From positions 1 through 64,000 of the forward strand of contig JAYNHH010000005.1 of assembly GCA_038107835.1 (NCBI GenBank): DNA of 64,000 nt. Reading direction: 5' to 3'. Within the stretch, counting starts at the first letter, position 1. Every line of letters starts with the position of its first letter. Below the pieces are notes generated by a model. The model saw only the letters and a list, made by a program, of their open reading frames with translations, was not told the origin of the DNA and searched no databases. The position numbers and the translations under genes are program-made. Below, piece by piece: positions 44,133 through 53,307 of the stretch. The stretch is from MED-G116 sp038107835 (GTDB taxonomy: Bacteria > Pseudomonadota > Alphaproteobacteria > Puniceispirillales > Puniceispirillaceae).

Positions 44133-44914
44133 CCGTCTATTTCATCGGTGCCGGGCCGGGTGATCCCGAATTGATCACGGTTCGCGGATTGCGTCTGATC
44201 GAGAGCTGCAAGCTCTGCCTCTATGCCGGCTCGCTTGTTCCGGAGGCGATCGTCGCCGCGGCCCCAGCCGATGCCACCGTCATTGACACAGCCCCGCTGA
44301 CGCTGGATGACATCATCGCCGAGATTGAGACAGCGCATGAGGCGGGACTTGATGTCGCGCGTGTTCATTCGGGTGATCCCTCGCTCTATGGGGCGATTGC
44401 TGAACAGATCAGGCGGCTGAAGGCGCTGGACATTGACTATAAGATTGTTCCCGGTGTTTCTGCCTACGCGGCGGCGGCGGCAGGGCTTGGCATTGAATTG
44501 ACGGTGCCGGAGGTGACGCAAAGTCTGGTCCTGACGCGCACAGCGATGAAGTCATCGGCGATGCCTGCGGGAGAGGAACTCTCCAGTCTTGGCCGAACCG
44601 GCGCCACACTGGCAATCCACCTGTCGATCCGCAATCTGCGTCAGATCGAGAGGGACCTGACGCCGTTCTATGGCGCCGATTGTCCGGTGATTGTTGCCTA
44701 CCGGGTTGGCTGGCCGGACGAGGCCTATCTTCATGCCACATTGTCCACGGTCCATAAGGCTGTGCAAAAAGAGAAAATCACCCGCACTGCATTGATTTTT
44801 GTCGGTCGTGGCCTTGATCAGAATGCCGATTTTCGGGACAGCGCACTCTATGACGCTGAACATGTACATGTACTCAGACCGAAACGGGGTCGTGCCAACG
44901 AGCGCAACGCTTGA
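44129..44914 (+). CDS. cobM: precorrin-4 C11-methyltransferase
   Basis: 261 residues. Hallmarks: VYFIGAGPGDPELITVRGLR, CLYAGSLVPEAIV, RVHSGDPSLYGAIAEQI and IVPGVSAYAAAAAGLGIELT. CobM/CbiF adds the C11 methyl. It begins inside the cobJ stop (ATGA) and is the last plus-strand gene before convergent cobB, 14 bases away. Confidence 0.95.
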   Translation: MTVYFIGAGPGDPELITVRGLRLIESCKLCLYAGSLVPEAIVAAAPADATVIDTAPLTLDDIIAEIETAHEAGLDVARVHSGDPSLYGAIAEQIRRLKALDIDYKIVPGVSAYAAAAAGLGIELTVPEVTQSLVLTRTAMKSSAMPAGEELSSLGRTGATLAIHLSIRNLRQIERDLTPFYGADCPVIVAYRVGWPDEAYLHATLSTVHKAVQKEKITRTALIFVGRGLDQNADFRDSALYDAEHVHVLRPKRGRANERNA

Positions 44915-44928
44915 GGGGGCGGTTGGCG

Positions 44929-46245
44929 TCAGGCGATGATATGGGCGTATGAGCCGGCAACCGATCCCCTGATCAGCCCGATGTCCCCGAGCGGAGTGCC
45001 AGCTGCATCAGTGGCGCTGAACAGGGCGTCACCCTCGGCAGCCAATGCCGTGGTGTAGTGGAACTCATGCGCGTTGATCGGCGCCGCGCCGAGCCAGTCA
45101 AGCCGATGCAGTGGGTGCAGTACGCGATACCCCAGATGCAGACGCCGCGCCGCAAAGCTGGTTTCCAGTGGCAGCAAACCGGCCACCGGGAAGGCGGTGC
45201 CATCGGCATCAATGATCTGTCGGCCAAGCATCATGAAGCCTCCACATTCGCCATAGATCGGGATGTTTTTATGCGAAGCGGTTACCAGCGCGTCAATGCA
45301 GGAGGTGGCGTTTGTCAGGGACGGGAGATGTAATTCTGGATAACCGCCGGGAAGAAAAATAAACCCGGCGTCCGGTGCGGGAACATCGTCATTCAACGGT
45401 GAAAACAAAGATATTTGTGCGCCGGCATCGCGCCAGCTGCCAAGCATATGCTTATAGTGAAAGCCAAAGGCGGCATCTTGGGCCATGGCAATATGCTGGG
45501 CGGGCGGGTTGAGGGCCGCCTGCCGCGCAAAATCAGGGCTGCCGGGTGGACCTGGATGAAGCGGTGTTGCTGCCGCCAGTACGCCCACGCAGTCAATATG
45601 TGTTGCGACGAGGTCAGCTGCTGCCTCAATGATCGCATCAAGCCGGCCTTCGGCTGCGAGATCGGCGCTCTGCACAAGTCCCAGATGGCGAGACGGCACA
45701 GTCACCTCTGCCGCGCTTGGCAGGGCACCAAAACAGGTGATTGAACGTGCGCTCAGGGCCTGTCTGATCAGCTGTTCATGGCGCGGTGAGGCGATATGGT
45801 TCAAGATCACACCCGCAAGGGTTGCGCCATCCGGCAATTCGCCGGCAAGACCAGCGGCGATAGCGGCTGCAGTCTGTGCCTGATGGCGCGTGTCGATGAC
45901 CAGAATGACCCCAAGTTCTAATTTGCCGGCAAGTGCAGCGGTTGAACCGCGACCGCCATGGGTGCCATCAAACAGCCCCATAACGCCCTCGACAATCACG
46001 GTTTCACCCTCTGCGCCACGGGCAAGTGTTCGCAGCATTTCATCCGGCATGGCAAATTCATCAAGTGTAATGGCCGGGCGACCGCTGGCTGCTGCAAGAA
46101 AGCCGCAGTCAATATAGTCAGGTCCACATTTTGCAGCTGAAATGTCTGCCTTCTGGCGACAAAGCGCCCTGATCAATCCAAGTGTAACAGTGGTTTTGCC
46201 GCTGCCTGAGGACAGTCCGGCAATGATCAGCCCCTGTGTGGCCAT
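44929..46245 (-). CDS. cobB: cobyrinic acid a,c-diamide synthase (CobB/CbiA)
   Basis: 438 residues. The ATP-binding motif is AGLSSGSGKTTVTLGLI near 9-25; FDGTHGGRGSTAALA follows; the class I amidotransferase domain has its nucleophile Cys334 in YGECGGFMMLG. It amidates the a and c side chains using glutamine. It shares one base with the cobA stop, so cobA-cobB form a minus-strand operon. Confidence 0.94.
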   Translation of the reverse strand: MATQGLIIAGLSSGSGKTTVTLGLIRALCRQKADISAAKCGPDYIDCGFLAAASGRPAITLDEFAMPDEMLRTLARGAEGETVIVEGVMGLFDGTHGGRGSTAALAGKLELGVILVIDTRHQAQTAAAIAAGLAGELPDGATLAGVILNHIASPRHEQLIRQALSARSITCFGALPSAAEVTVPSRHLGLVQSADLAAEGRLDAIIEAAADLVATHIDCVGVLAAATPLHPGPPGSPDFARQAALNPPAQHIAMAQDAAFGFHYKHMLGSWRDAGAQISLFSPLNDDVPAPDAGFIFLPGGYPELHLPSLTNATSCIDALVTASHKNIPIYGECGGFMMLGRQIIDADGTAFPVAGLLPLETSFAARRLHLGYRVLHPLHRLDWLGAAPINAHEFHYTTALAAEGDALFSATDAAGTPLGDIGLIRGSVAGSYAHIIA

Positions 46246-47144
46246 CAGCCCGTTTCCGAAACCGTACGCACACCCAGCGGGTCGAGGTCACGCACCGGGT
46301 CACCCTCAAGCTGGCCAATCCAGTCAAGACATTGGCGCATCAACGCCACGCGCCCGATACAGACGATGGCCGGTGCGCCAATGCCACTTCTGGTGATATC
46401 GTCATGCGCCTTTGTCAGCGTTGTTTCGAGAACCTGCATATCCGCACGTGTGGCATTTTTGACGACTGCCACCGGTTCACTGGGATCACGCCCCGCCGCC
46501 AGCAGTTTTTCACAGATATCCGGCATATGCTTGATGGCCATATACATGACGATCACCTGCGAACCTTTCGATACAGCGTGCCAGTCAATGGCGGATGGCA
46601 TCAGCCCGGTGCGGTCATGTCCGGACAAAAAGGTGACAGACTGGTTGACGTCACGGTGTGTCACCGGAATGCCGGCATAGGCAAGCCCACCAATACCAGC
46701 CGAAATCCCCGGAATGATTCGCAGTTTGGTCCCCGCCTGGACAAGTGTCTGCGCTTCTTCGCCACCGCGGCCAAAGACAAAGGGATCGCCGCCCTTGAGG
46801 CGCAAAACGCGCTTGTGCTGGCGTGACAGCTCAATCAAGCGGTGCGAGATATCGCGTTGTTTGGGTGAAGGTTTGCCACCGCGTTTGCCGGCATATTCCA
46901 CCTTGGCATCGGCACGCGCCCAGCGCAAAAGTGACTGATCGACGAGCGCGTCATAGATAATGATGTCAGCCTGTTGCAATGCGTTCAGTGCATGCAGTGT
47001 CACCAGTCCCGGGTCACCTGGCCCGCCGCCAACCATCCAGACCCAGCCCGGCAGGAATTCTGGCCAGTCAGCATCCGCCAGCGCTGGCAATGTGCCGTTG
47101 GCAAGAGGCGTCTCGGTGGTGGAGGTGTCTTTGCTCATAACCAT
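46245..47144 (-). CDS. cobA: uroporphyrinogen-III C-methyltransferase
   Basis: 299 residues if started at MVMSKDTST; MSKDTST at 47138 is also possible and neither has a strong ribosome site. The open frame to 47567 is excluded because it runs into divergent cbiD. SUMT motifs: GGGPGDPGLVTLHALNALQQ, YAGKRGGKPSPKQ, LRLKGGDPFVFGRGGEEAQ and IPGISAGIGGLAYAGIPVTH. It makes precorrin-2, the entry to B12 and siroheme. Confidence 0.94.
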   Translation of the reverse strand: MVMSKDTSTTETPLANGTLPALADADWPEFLPGWVWMVGGGPGDPGLVTLHALNALQQADIIIYDALVDQSLLRWARADAKVEYAGKRGGKPSPKQRDISHRLIELSRQHKRVLRLKGGDPFVFGRGGEEAQTLVQAGTKLRIIPGISAGIGGLAYAGIPVTHRDVNQSVTFLSGHDRTGLMPSAIDWHAVSKGSQVIVMYMAIKHMPDICEKLLAAGRDPSEPVAVVKNATRADMQVLETTLTKAHDDITRSGIGAPAIVCIGRVALMRQCLDWIGQLEGDPVRDLDPLGVRTVSETG

Positions 47145-47226
47145 CTGATGATAAATAACTTCCGTTTCTTTTGCACGTGAAACCTGTCGGGTTTTCCAGA
47201 GGAACGGCCCGGTTGCAGGGATGATC

Positions 47227-47242
47227 GCGGCAAACTTGCCGC
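47227..47242. repeat. inverted repeat between cobA and cbiD
   Basis: GCGGCAA-AC-TTGCCGC, two 7-base arms with a 2-base centre, lies in the 150-base divergent region, 53 bases before the cbiD start. It might be an operator for one or both operons. Confidence 0.4.
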
Positions 47243-47294
47243 AGGAGGTGATTTTACTATGTCTGTTGCTCTCCAGATCGGCTAGATTCCGACC

Positions 47295-48440
47295 ATGACT
47301 GATGCGTCTATGACACCAGCGGCCAGAACTGGCAAGACCTTGACATCCAATTTGCGGTTTGGCTGGACAACGGGCACCTGCGCAACTGCGGCTGTCAACG
47401 CGGCCTATACGGCGCTGGTGACAGGCGTATTTCCGGACCGTGTTACGGTTGTCACACCAGCCGGCAAGACTGCCGATCTGGAAATTGTTGGCACTGAAAG
47501 CGCCGCTGATGACTGGTGCCGTGCCGGCGTGATCAAGGACGCTGGTGACGATCCCGATGTCACTCATGGCGCGATGATCGTTGCGATTGTGAGCAAGGCA
47601 TTGAATGGTGCTGGCATCAGCTTCGTCGGGGGCGCTGGTGTTGGCATCGTTACCAAGCCGGGGCTGCCAGTGCCGGTTGGTGAGCCCGCCATCAATCCGG
47701 TGCCTCGCCAGATGATGTGTGACATGGTGACCGAGTTGGCGGATGCACTTGATGGGCCGCGTGATGTGCAGATCGAAATATCAGTTCCAGATGGTGCCGA
47801 GATTGCAAAAAAGACGTGGAATCCACGCCTTGGGATCGAGGGTGGTATTTCCATTCTGGGGACAACCGGGGTTGTTCGTCCCTTTTCCTGTTCGGCCTGG
47901 ATTGCCTCGATTCATCGCGGCATCGATGTGGCCAGGGCGAACGGATTGGAGCATGTCATGGGATCGACAGGATCGACCTCCGAAGCCTATGGCAAGAGCC
48001 TTTATGATTTACCGGTGATTGCACTGCTTGATATGGGCGATTTTGTGGGGGGCATGCTGAAATATATGCGTCAGAATCCAGTGCCAAACCTGAGTATCTT
48101 CGGCGGTTTTGGCAAGATGGTGAAGCTGGCGCAGGGGGCGCTGGATTTACATTCGGCGCGCTCCCAGGTGGATTTTGCCGCCCTGGCCGATATGGCGGCT
48201 GATATCGGCCTGCCCCGCGACAGGGTGGCGTCGGCGAATACCGTGCTGGAGGTCGCATCATTTGCCAATTCAAGCCAACGCCAGGCTCTCGCAAACAGCG
48301 TTGCCGCGGCAGCGCATGCGACAGCGCTCAAGCATCTCAAAGGCGCTGGTGTCAATCTGGAGATCATCATCGTCAGCCGCGATGGCGAGCCGCTGGGCCG
48401 GGCTGGCAGCGAAATGCCACGGGCAGGGCGGCCAGCATGA
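47295..48440 (+). CDS. cbiD: cobalt-precorrin-5B C1-methyltransferase CbiD
   Basis: 381 residues. CbiD pattern: LRFGWTTGTCATAAVNAAY at the N-terminus, FVGGAGVGIVTKPGLPVPVG, the GINPV-like AINPVPRQM, ISILGTTGVVRPFS and IFGGFGKMVKLAQGALDLHS. CbiD methylates C1 in the cobalt-early pathway and replaces CobF of the oxygen-dependent route, which is not seen here. It overlaps cobK (ATGA). Confidence 0.95.
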   Translation: MTDASMTPAARTGKTLTSNLRFGWTTGTCATAAVNAAYTALVTGVFPDRVTVVTPAGKTADLEIVGTESAADDWCRAGVIKDAGDDPDVTHGAMIVAIVSKALNGAGISFVGGAGVGIVTKPGLPVPVGEPAINPVPRQMMCDMVTELADALDGPRDVQIEISVPDGAEIAKKTWNPRLGIEGGISILGTTGVVRPFSCSAWIASIHRGIDVARANGLEHVMGSTGSTSEAYGKSLYDLPVIALLDMGDFVGGMLKYMRQNPVPNLSIFGGFGKMVKLAQGALDLHSARSQVDFAALADMAADIGLPRDRVASANTVLEVASFANSSQRQALANSVAAAAHATALKHLKGAGVNLEIIIVSRDGEPLGRAGSEMPRAGRPA

Positions 48441-49213
48441 CAGGCGGTGGGGCGCAGCAGATCAGATTGCTGGTTCTGGCGGGAACGCGGGAAGCGCGGC
48501 ATGTCGTGTCAGAGCTGTCTCGGGATCGAAGATTCGATTTGATAGCCTCGCTGGCTGGTGCAACTCCGTCGCCTTTGCCACTTGCGGCACCTGTTCATTC
48601 TGGTGGTTTTGGTGGGGCAGAGGGGTTGGCACAATTCTGCCGTGAGCGGTCGATAGACGCAATCATCGACGTCACCCACCCTTTTGCGCGCCACATCAGC
48701 CGTAACGCCGCCGCGGCCTCGCTTGCCGCAGAAATCCCCTGCCTTGCCTATAACCGGCCGCCTTGGCGGGCTGAAGCGGGTGATCAATGGCGCGAGTTTG
48801 ACAGCTGGCAGGAAATGGTGGCGAACATTCCCGCTGGAACGCGGGTGTTTCTGGCAGGGGGTACGGCGTCGATTGAGGTGTTTACCAAGCGTGATGACAT
48901 TTTTCTGTGTGCCCGGGCGCTGAATGTTTCCGGGTATGAGAATACAGCCACCGCCCGGTTTTTGAACGCGATGCCAGACGCAGACCCGGACGCTGAGATG
49001 GCTTTGTTCACTGAGTACGGAATAGAGCTGCTTTGCTGCAAGAATGCTGGTGGTGATGCCAGTGTGGCAAAAATCAGGGCAGCCCGATCATTGGGAATTC
49101 CCATCTGGTTCCTGGCGCGTGCCACGGCACAAAAAGACGTGCCAAATGTCGATTTTCATGACAGTGTGAACAGCCTGTTACAAGCGATTTTGAAGCTGGG
49201 AGCAGCGCAATAG
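48437..49213 (+). CDS. cobK: precorrin-6A reductase
   Basis: 258 residues. CobK/CbiJ features: LVLAGTREARHVVSELS at the NADPH end, DAIIDVTHPFARHISRNA, FLAGGTASIEVF and CKNAGGDASVAKIRAARSLG. It reduces the macrocycle at C18-C19. It is the last gene of the main B12 region; the thiolase starts 50 bases later with its own AGGGGA site. Confidence 0.94.
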   Translation: MTGGGAQQIRLLVLAGTREARHVVSELSRDRRFDLIASLAGATPSPLPLAAPVHSGGFGGAEGLAQFCRERSIDAIIDVTHPFARHISRNAAAASLAAEIPCLAYNRPPWRAEAGDQWREFDSWQEMVANIPAGTRVFLAGGTASIEVFTKRDDIFLCARALNVSGYENTATARFLNAMPDADPDAEMALFTEYGIELLCCKNAGGDASVAKIRAARSLGIPIWFLARATAQKDVPNVDFHDSVNSLLQAILKLGAAQ

Positions 49214-49263
49214 CGCAGGCGGCTTTCGGCGTTTGTGTTTATGTCATCTCTGAAGGGGAAAAA

Positions 49264-50442
49264 ATGTCAGATTCAGTTGTCATTCTGGGCGGCAAACGCT
49301 CCGCCATTGGTAAATTTTCCGGCTCGCTTGCCGGTGTCGCGCCCACCTCACTGGGCAGCATCGTCACCAAAGCAGCGCTCGATAGTGTTGGTGTAGCGCC
49401 TGACATGGTTGATCACGCGGTTTATGGAAATGTCCTGCATAGCGAGGCGCGCGACGTCTATATCGCCCGCGTCGTTGCGCTTGAGGCCGGTTTGCCGACG
49501 CATGCACCGGCACTGACGGTGAACAGGCTGTGCGGATCTGGTCTGCAGGCGATCGTCTCGGCTGTTCAGCTGATCCAGCTTGGCGATGCAAAGATTGCCA
49601 TTGGTGGCGGCGTTGAATCGATGTCGCGTGCCGGGCATCTGCTGCCGCAGCTTCGCTTTGGTGCCAAAATGGGAGATGCAATGGCTGTGGATATGATGCT
49701 GGCGGCGCTGCATGATCCGTTTGGTCACGGGCATATGGGCATAACGGCAGAAAATGTTGCCAGTAAATTTGACGTCTCACGCGAGGATCAGGATGCGTTT
49801 GCACAGACAAGTCAGGACCGCGCCGCGCACGCCATCGCCGAGGGGCGCTTTGTCGACCAGATTGTCGGTATAGATGTAGGGCGCGGAAAATCGGCCCGGC
49901 ATTTCGACACCGATGAACACCCACGGACAACAAGTCGCGACGATCTGGCTGGATTGCGCGCGGCGTTCAAGGAAGACGGCAGTGTCACCGCAGGTAATGC
50001 CAGCGGCATCAATGATGGTGCCGCGGCTGTTGTGCTGGCCAGCGAGAGCGCGGCGGCAGAACATGGTCTGAAGCCAATGGCACGAGTGCTGTCCTATGGC
50101 TTTGCGGCGGTTCCGCCAGAAATCATGGGGGTTGGGCCGGTTCCTGCCAGCAAAATGGCGCTTGACCGGGCCGGCATCTCCGTCGCCGACCTTGATGTCA
50201 TTGAATCGAACGAAGCGTTTGCCGCCCAAGCCTGTTATGTCAGCCGTGAACTTGGTTTGGATCCTGCCAAAGTCAATCCAAATGGCGGAGCGATTGCCCT
50301 CGGGCATCCAGTGGGCGCAACTGGAGCCATTCTGACACTGAAGCTGGTGCATGAGCTGCACCGCATTGGGGGGCGCTATGGGCTTGTCACCCTGTGTATC
50401 GGTGGCGGTCAGGGGATTTCAATGGTGGTTGAGGCTGTTTGA
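49264..50442 (+). CDS. acetyl-CoA C-acyltransferase (thiolase)
   Basis: 392 residues. Catalytic residues are in place: Cys90 in NRLCGSG, His348 in ALGHPVGATGA and Cys378 in TLCIGGGQG. The sequence is of the AtoB/BktB/PhaA type. It may cleave 3-ketoacyl-CoA in beta-oxidation, or condense acetyl-CoA. Directly followed by a FadJ-like multi-enzyme gene, it most likely serves fatty-acid breakdown. Confidence 0.93.
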   Translation: MSDSVVILGGKRSAIGKFSGSLAGVAPTSLGSIVTKAALDSVGVAPDMVDHAVYGNVLHSEARDVYIARVVALEAGLPTHAPALTVNRLCGSGLQAIVSAVQLIQLGDAKIAIGGGVESMSRAGHLLPQLRFGAKMGDAMAVDMMLAALHDPFGHGHMGITAENVASKFDVSREDQDAFAQTSQDRAAHAIAEGRFVDQIVGIDVGRGKSARHFDTDEHPRTTSRDDLAGLRAAFKEDGSVTAGNASGINDGAAAVVLASESAAAEHGLKPMARVLSYGFAAVPPEIMGVGPVPASKMALDRAGISVADLDVIESNEAFAAQACYVSRELGLDPAKVNPNGGAIALGHPVGATGAILTLKLVHELHRIGGRYGLVTLCIGGGQGISMVVEAV

Positions 50443-50461
50443 TGCCTGAGGGGACTGTATC

Positions 50462-52384
50462 ATGACTGTCTATAAGCATTTTGCCCTGGATAATGATCAG
50501 GATGGTGTCGTCTGGCTGGCAATTGATGTTGCTGGAAAGTCGGTCAATGTCATGGCCGGCGAGGTGATGGAGGAACTGGCACAAATCACCGCTGAACTGA
50601 CTGCCAGCCCACCTGCCGGTTTGGTGATGTTTTCCAGAAAGCAACGTGGCTTTATCTTCGGTGCCGATATCAATGAGTTTGCCAGTTTTGTGGATGCAGC
50701 TGCGGTAACGGCACATATTGATGGTGTCCTGAACAGCTTTCAACAGATCGAGGATTTGCCCTGTGTGACAGTGATTTTGATTGATGGGATTTGCCTTGGT
50801 GGTGGCTACGAGATGGCATTGGCCTTTGACTACATCATCGGCATTGATCATTCATCCTGTCAGGTTGGTTTCCCGGAGATAAATCTGGGATTGTTGCCGG
50901 GCTATGGTGGTTCGGGGCGCGCCTATGCCCGTATGGGTCTCGAGGCGGCGCTGAAGATGGTGCTGCATGGTAAGCCGGTGCGGGCAAAAGATGCACTGTC
51001 GATTGGTGCGCTGGATCATCTTGTTGTCAATCGAGAGGCGCTGGCCGATGCTGCCCGCACGGCAATTGCCGGCGGCATTGAGCGCACACCAGCTGCAAAA
51101 TGCGCTGATCCAGAGGCATTGATCGCTGCCGAACGCGCTGGTGTTGCAGCCCGCACGCGTCCGGAAAACACCCCGGCCCCCTTTGCCATTCTGGATCATT
51201 ATTCATTTAAAAATATGAATAAAGACAATATTATTGAACGTGAAACGAAACTATTTTCTGAATTGATGATGACGCCACCCTCAATCGGGTTTAGGCGCGT
51301 TTTCCAACTGAATGACATGGTCAAGAAAGGCGGGCGTGGTGATCACAGGGTCAGTCATATCCATGTGATTGGCGCTGGTGTTATGGGGGGTGATATTGCC
51401 GCTGTCGCTGCGATGAATGGATTTCATGTTACCCTGCAGGATATGAATGCGGCCGCTATTGACGGGGCGGTTGATCGGGCACGGACCCTTTATGAGCGCC
51501 GGCTGAAAACGCCCGAGAAGGTAGACGCGACAATGGATAGGTTGGTCACTGACCCGGACGGTGAGGGGTTGGCAGCCGCAGATTTGCTGATTGAGGCTGT
51601 CGCTGAGGTGCCTGCGGTTAAAAAGGCGGTATTTGCTGATGCTGAAAAGCGCATGAAGCCGGGGAGCATCATGGCGACCAACACCTCGGCTATTCCGCTG
51701 GAAGATATTGCCGCGGCGCTTGACGACCCATCGCGGCTGATCGGCATGCATTTCTTCAACCCGGTGCCGGTGTTGCCGCTCGTCGAGATCATCTATACCG
51801 CGGCCAGCAACGCAGATTTTGTTGACCGCGCAATGTTTGTCGGTGGCGCGCTGAAAAAACAGCCGATCCGGTGCAAGTCATCGCCGGGCTTTCTCGTCAA
51901 CAGGGCACTGCTACCCTATGTTTTCAAGGCCATCGACGCTGTCATTGATGGCGCGAGTGCCGATATGCTCGATCAGGCTCTGGTGCGCTTTGGCATGCCG
52001 ATGGGTCCGGTTGAGCTGGCCGATCAGGTGGGGCTTGATGTCTGCCATGATGCCGGCGTTGTTCTGGGCATTTCTGAAAAATCGCGAAACCATCTGAAGG
52101 CGATGATCGAGGCGGGAACGCTTGGTCGTAAATCGGGGTCCGGATTCTATGAGTGGGACGGCAAGAAAGCGTTGCGGGCACGCGGTGATTATGATGATGC
52201 CGCGATGGATGCGATCACGCTGGACCTGCTGGCACCTCTGGTTGCCGAATGTCGCGCGGCGGTTAAGGAAGCGGTTGTCGACTCGTCCGATATGGCGGAT
52301 GCGGCCTGCCTGTTTGGCATCGGTTTTCCAGCCTATACCGGTGGGCCATTGTTCTGGCATGACAGGCGTGGCCAGGCGTCTTGA
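50462..52384 (+). CDS. fadJ: enoyl-CoA hydratase / 3-hydroxyacyl-CoA dehydrogenase (FadJ-like)
   Basis: 640 residues, shorter than the usual 700 or so. The hydratase domain has ADINEF near 69 and both catalytic Glu, 117 (LGGGYEMAL) and 139 (FPEINLGLLPGYGG). The dehydrogenase domain starts near 300 with IGAGVMGGDIA and continues with ATNTSAIPLEDI, GMHFFNPVPVLPL and a C-terminal GFPAYTGGPLFW. An AT-rich patch at about 51200-51265 encodes the linker between the domains. Transcribed with the thiolase, 19 bases apart. Confidence 0.93.
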   Translation: MTVYKHFALDNDQDGVVWLAIDVAGKSVNVMAGEVMEELAQITAELTASPPAGLVMFSRKQRGFIFGADINEFASFVDAAAVTAHIDGVLNSFQQIEDLPCVTVILIDGICLGGGYEMALAFDYIIGIDHSSCQVGFPEINLGLLPGYGGSGRAYARMGLEAALKMVLHGKPVRAKDALSIGALDHLVVNREALADAARTAIAGGIERTPAAKCADPEALIAAERAGVAARTRPENTPAPFAILDHYSFKNMNKDNIIERETKLFSELMMTPPSIGFRRVFQLNDMVKKGGRGDHRVSHIHVIGAGVMGGDIAAVAAMNGFHVTLQDMNAAAIDGAVDRARTLYERRLKTPEKVDATMDRLVTDPDGEGLAAADLLIEAVAEVPAVKKAVFADAEKRMKPGSIMATNTSAIPLEDIAAALDDPSRLIGMHFFNPVPVLPLVEIIYTAASNADFVDRAMFVGGALKKQPIRCKSSPGFLVNRALLPYVFKAIDAVIDGASADMLDQALVRFGMPMGPVELADQVGLDVCHDAGVVLGISEKSRNHLKAMIEAGTLGRKSGSGFYEWDGKKALRARGDYDDAAMDAITLDLLAPLVAECRAAVKEAVVDSSDMADAACLFGIGFPAYTGGPLFWHDRRGQAS

Positions 52385-53298
52385 TTGAGCCGAAACCAGA
52401 TGAGGTAAGGACCCACCAGGATAGACTTGTGATCAGATCCATCGGCTGGATGCTGGTCAGCTGTTTGATGTTTGCCACGGTGATGGCGTGTATCCGGTAT
52501 TTCCTATCTGGTCTGCCGCCTGAACAGACGGTGTTTCTGCGCTATCTGATCGGTGTCGGCCTGCTGGCACCGCTGGTGTTTGCACGCCTGCCTGAGCTGG
52601 CGACAACGCAGCATAAAGGCAAATTTATTCTGCGATTTCTGATGCATGGTCTTGGTGTCTACACCTGGTTCTACGCGGTTTTGCGGCTGCCGCTTGCCGA
52701 TGTAAACGCGCTGCTCAATCTGGGACCAATCTATGCGACATTGGGGGCGGTTTTGCTGTTTGGTGAGCGGCTCAGGCTACGCCGGATTATGGCCATTTTG
52801 GTTTCATTCATGGGCGCTTTGGTCGTGATCAAACCGGGATTTGCTGAATTCAACCTTGGTATATTGGCGATATTGGCGACAGCGCCGCTGTTTGCCTTTT
52901 CCGATCTGATCGCCAAGGAATTGAAAGCACATCATGACGACAATCTGATCATTTTTTCCCTGTCACTCGGCATTTCGGCGCTGTTGCTGGTGCCGGCGCT
53001 CTATGTGTGGCTGCCAATGACCGGTTCTGAATGGTTTGGTGTCTGTGCGATTGCGGTTTGTGCAACGATTGGCCATGTGACACTGATGCGCGCCTTTCGG
53101 GGTCCGATGTGGGCGGCGCAGTCAGGCAAATATGTGCAGCTTGTCTTCGTTGTCGGTTATGGCATTGTGCTGTTTGGCGAAATACCAGCGCTGTCGACGC
53201 TGATTGGTGCGCTGGTCGTCTGTTCGGCCGTGACCTATCTAGCCATCCGGGAAAGCCAGCTGAAACGGGAAAAGCCACCCGTTCATCCAGCAGGGTAG
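52381..53298 (+). CDS. EamA/DMT-family transporter
   Basis: 305 residues with ten predicted membrane segments and two EamA repeats; typical pieces are FLRYLIGVGLLAPLVFARL, ALLNLGPIYATLGAVLLFGE and GKYVQLVFVVGYGIVLFGE. The TTG at 52381 overlaps the fadJ stop; a GTG at 52429 is an alternative start. Such proteins export metabolites or import small solutes; the substrate is unknown. Confidence 0.88.
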   Translation: MIEPKPDEVRTHQDRLVIRSIGWMLVSCLMFATVMACIRYFLSGLPPEQTVFLRYLIGVGLLAPLVFARLPELATTQHKGKFILRFLMHGLGVYTWFYAVLRLPLADVNALLNLGPIYATLGAVLLFGERLRLRRIMAILVSFMGALVVIKPGFAEFNLGILAILATAPLFAFSDLIAKELKAHHDDNLIIFSLSLGISALLLVPALYVWLPMTGSEWFGVCAIAVCATIGHVTLMRAFRGPMWAAQSGKYVQLVFVVGYGIVLFGEIPALSTLIGALVVCSAVTYLAIRESQLKREKPPVHPAG

Positions 53299-53307
53299 GG
53301 ATCAGAA

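Noticed and set aside
47145..47567. N-terminal extension of cobA
   Set aside because: Overlaps divergent cbiD by over 270 bases and lacks family similarity.
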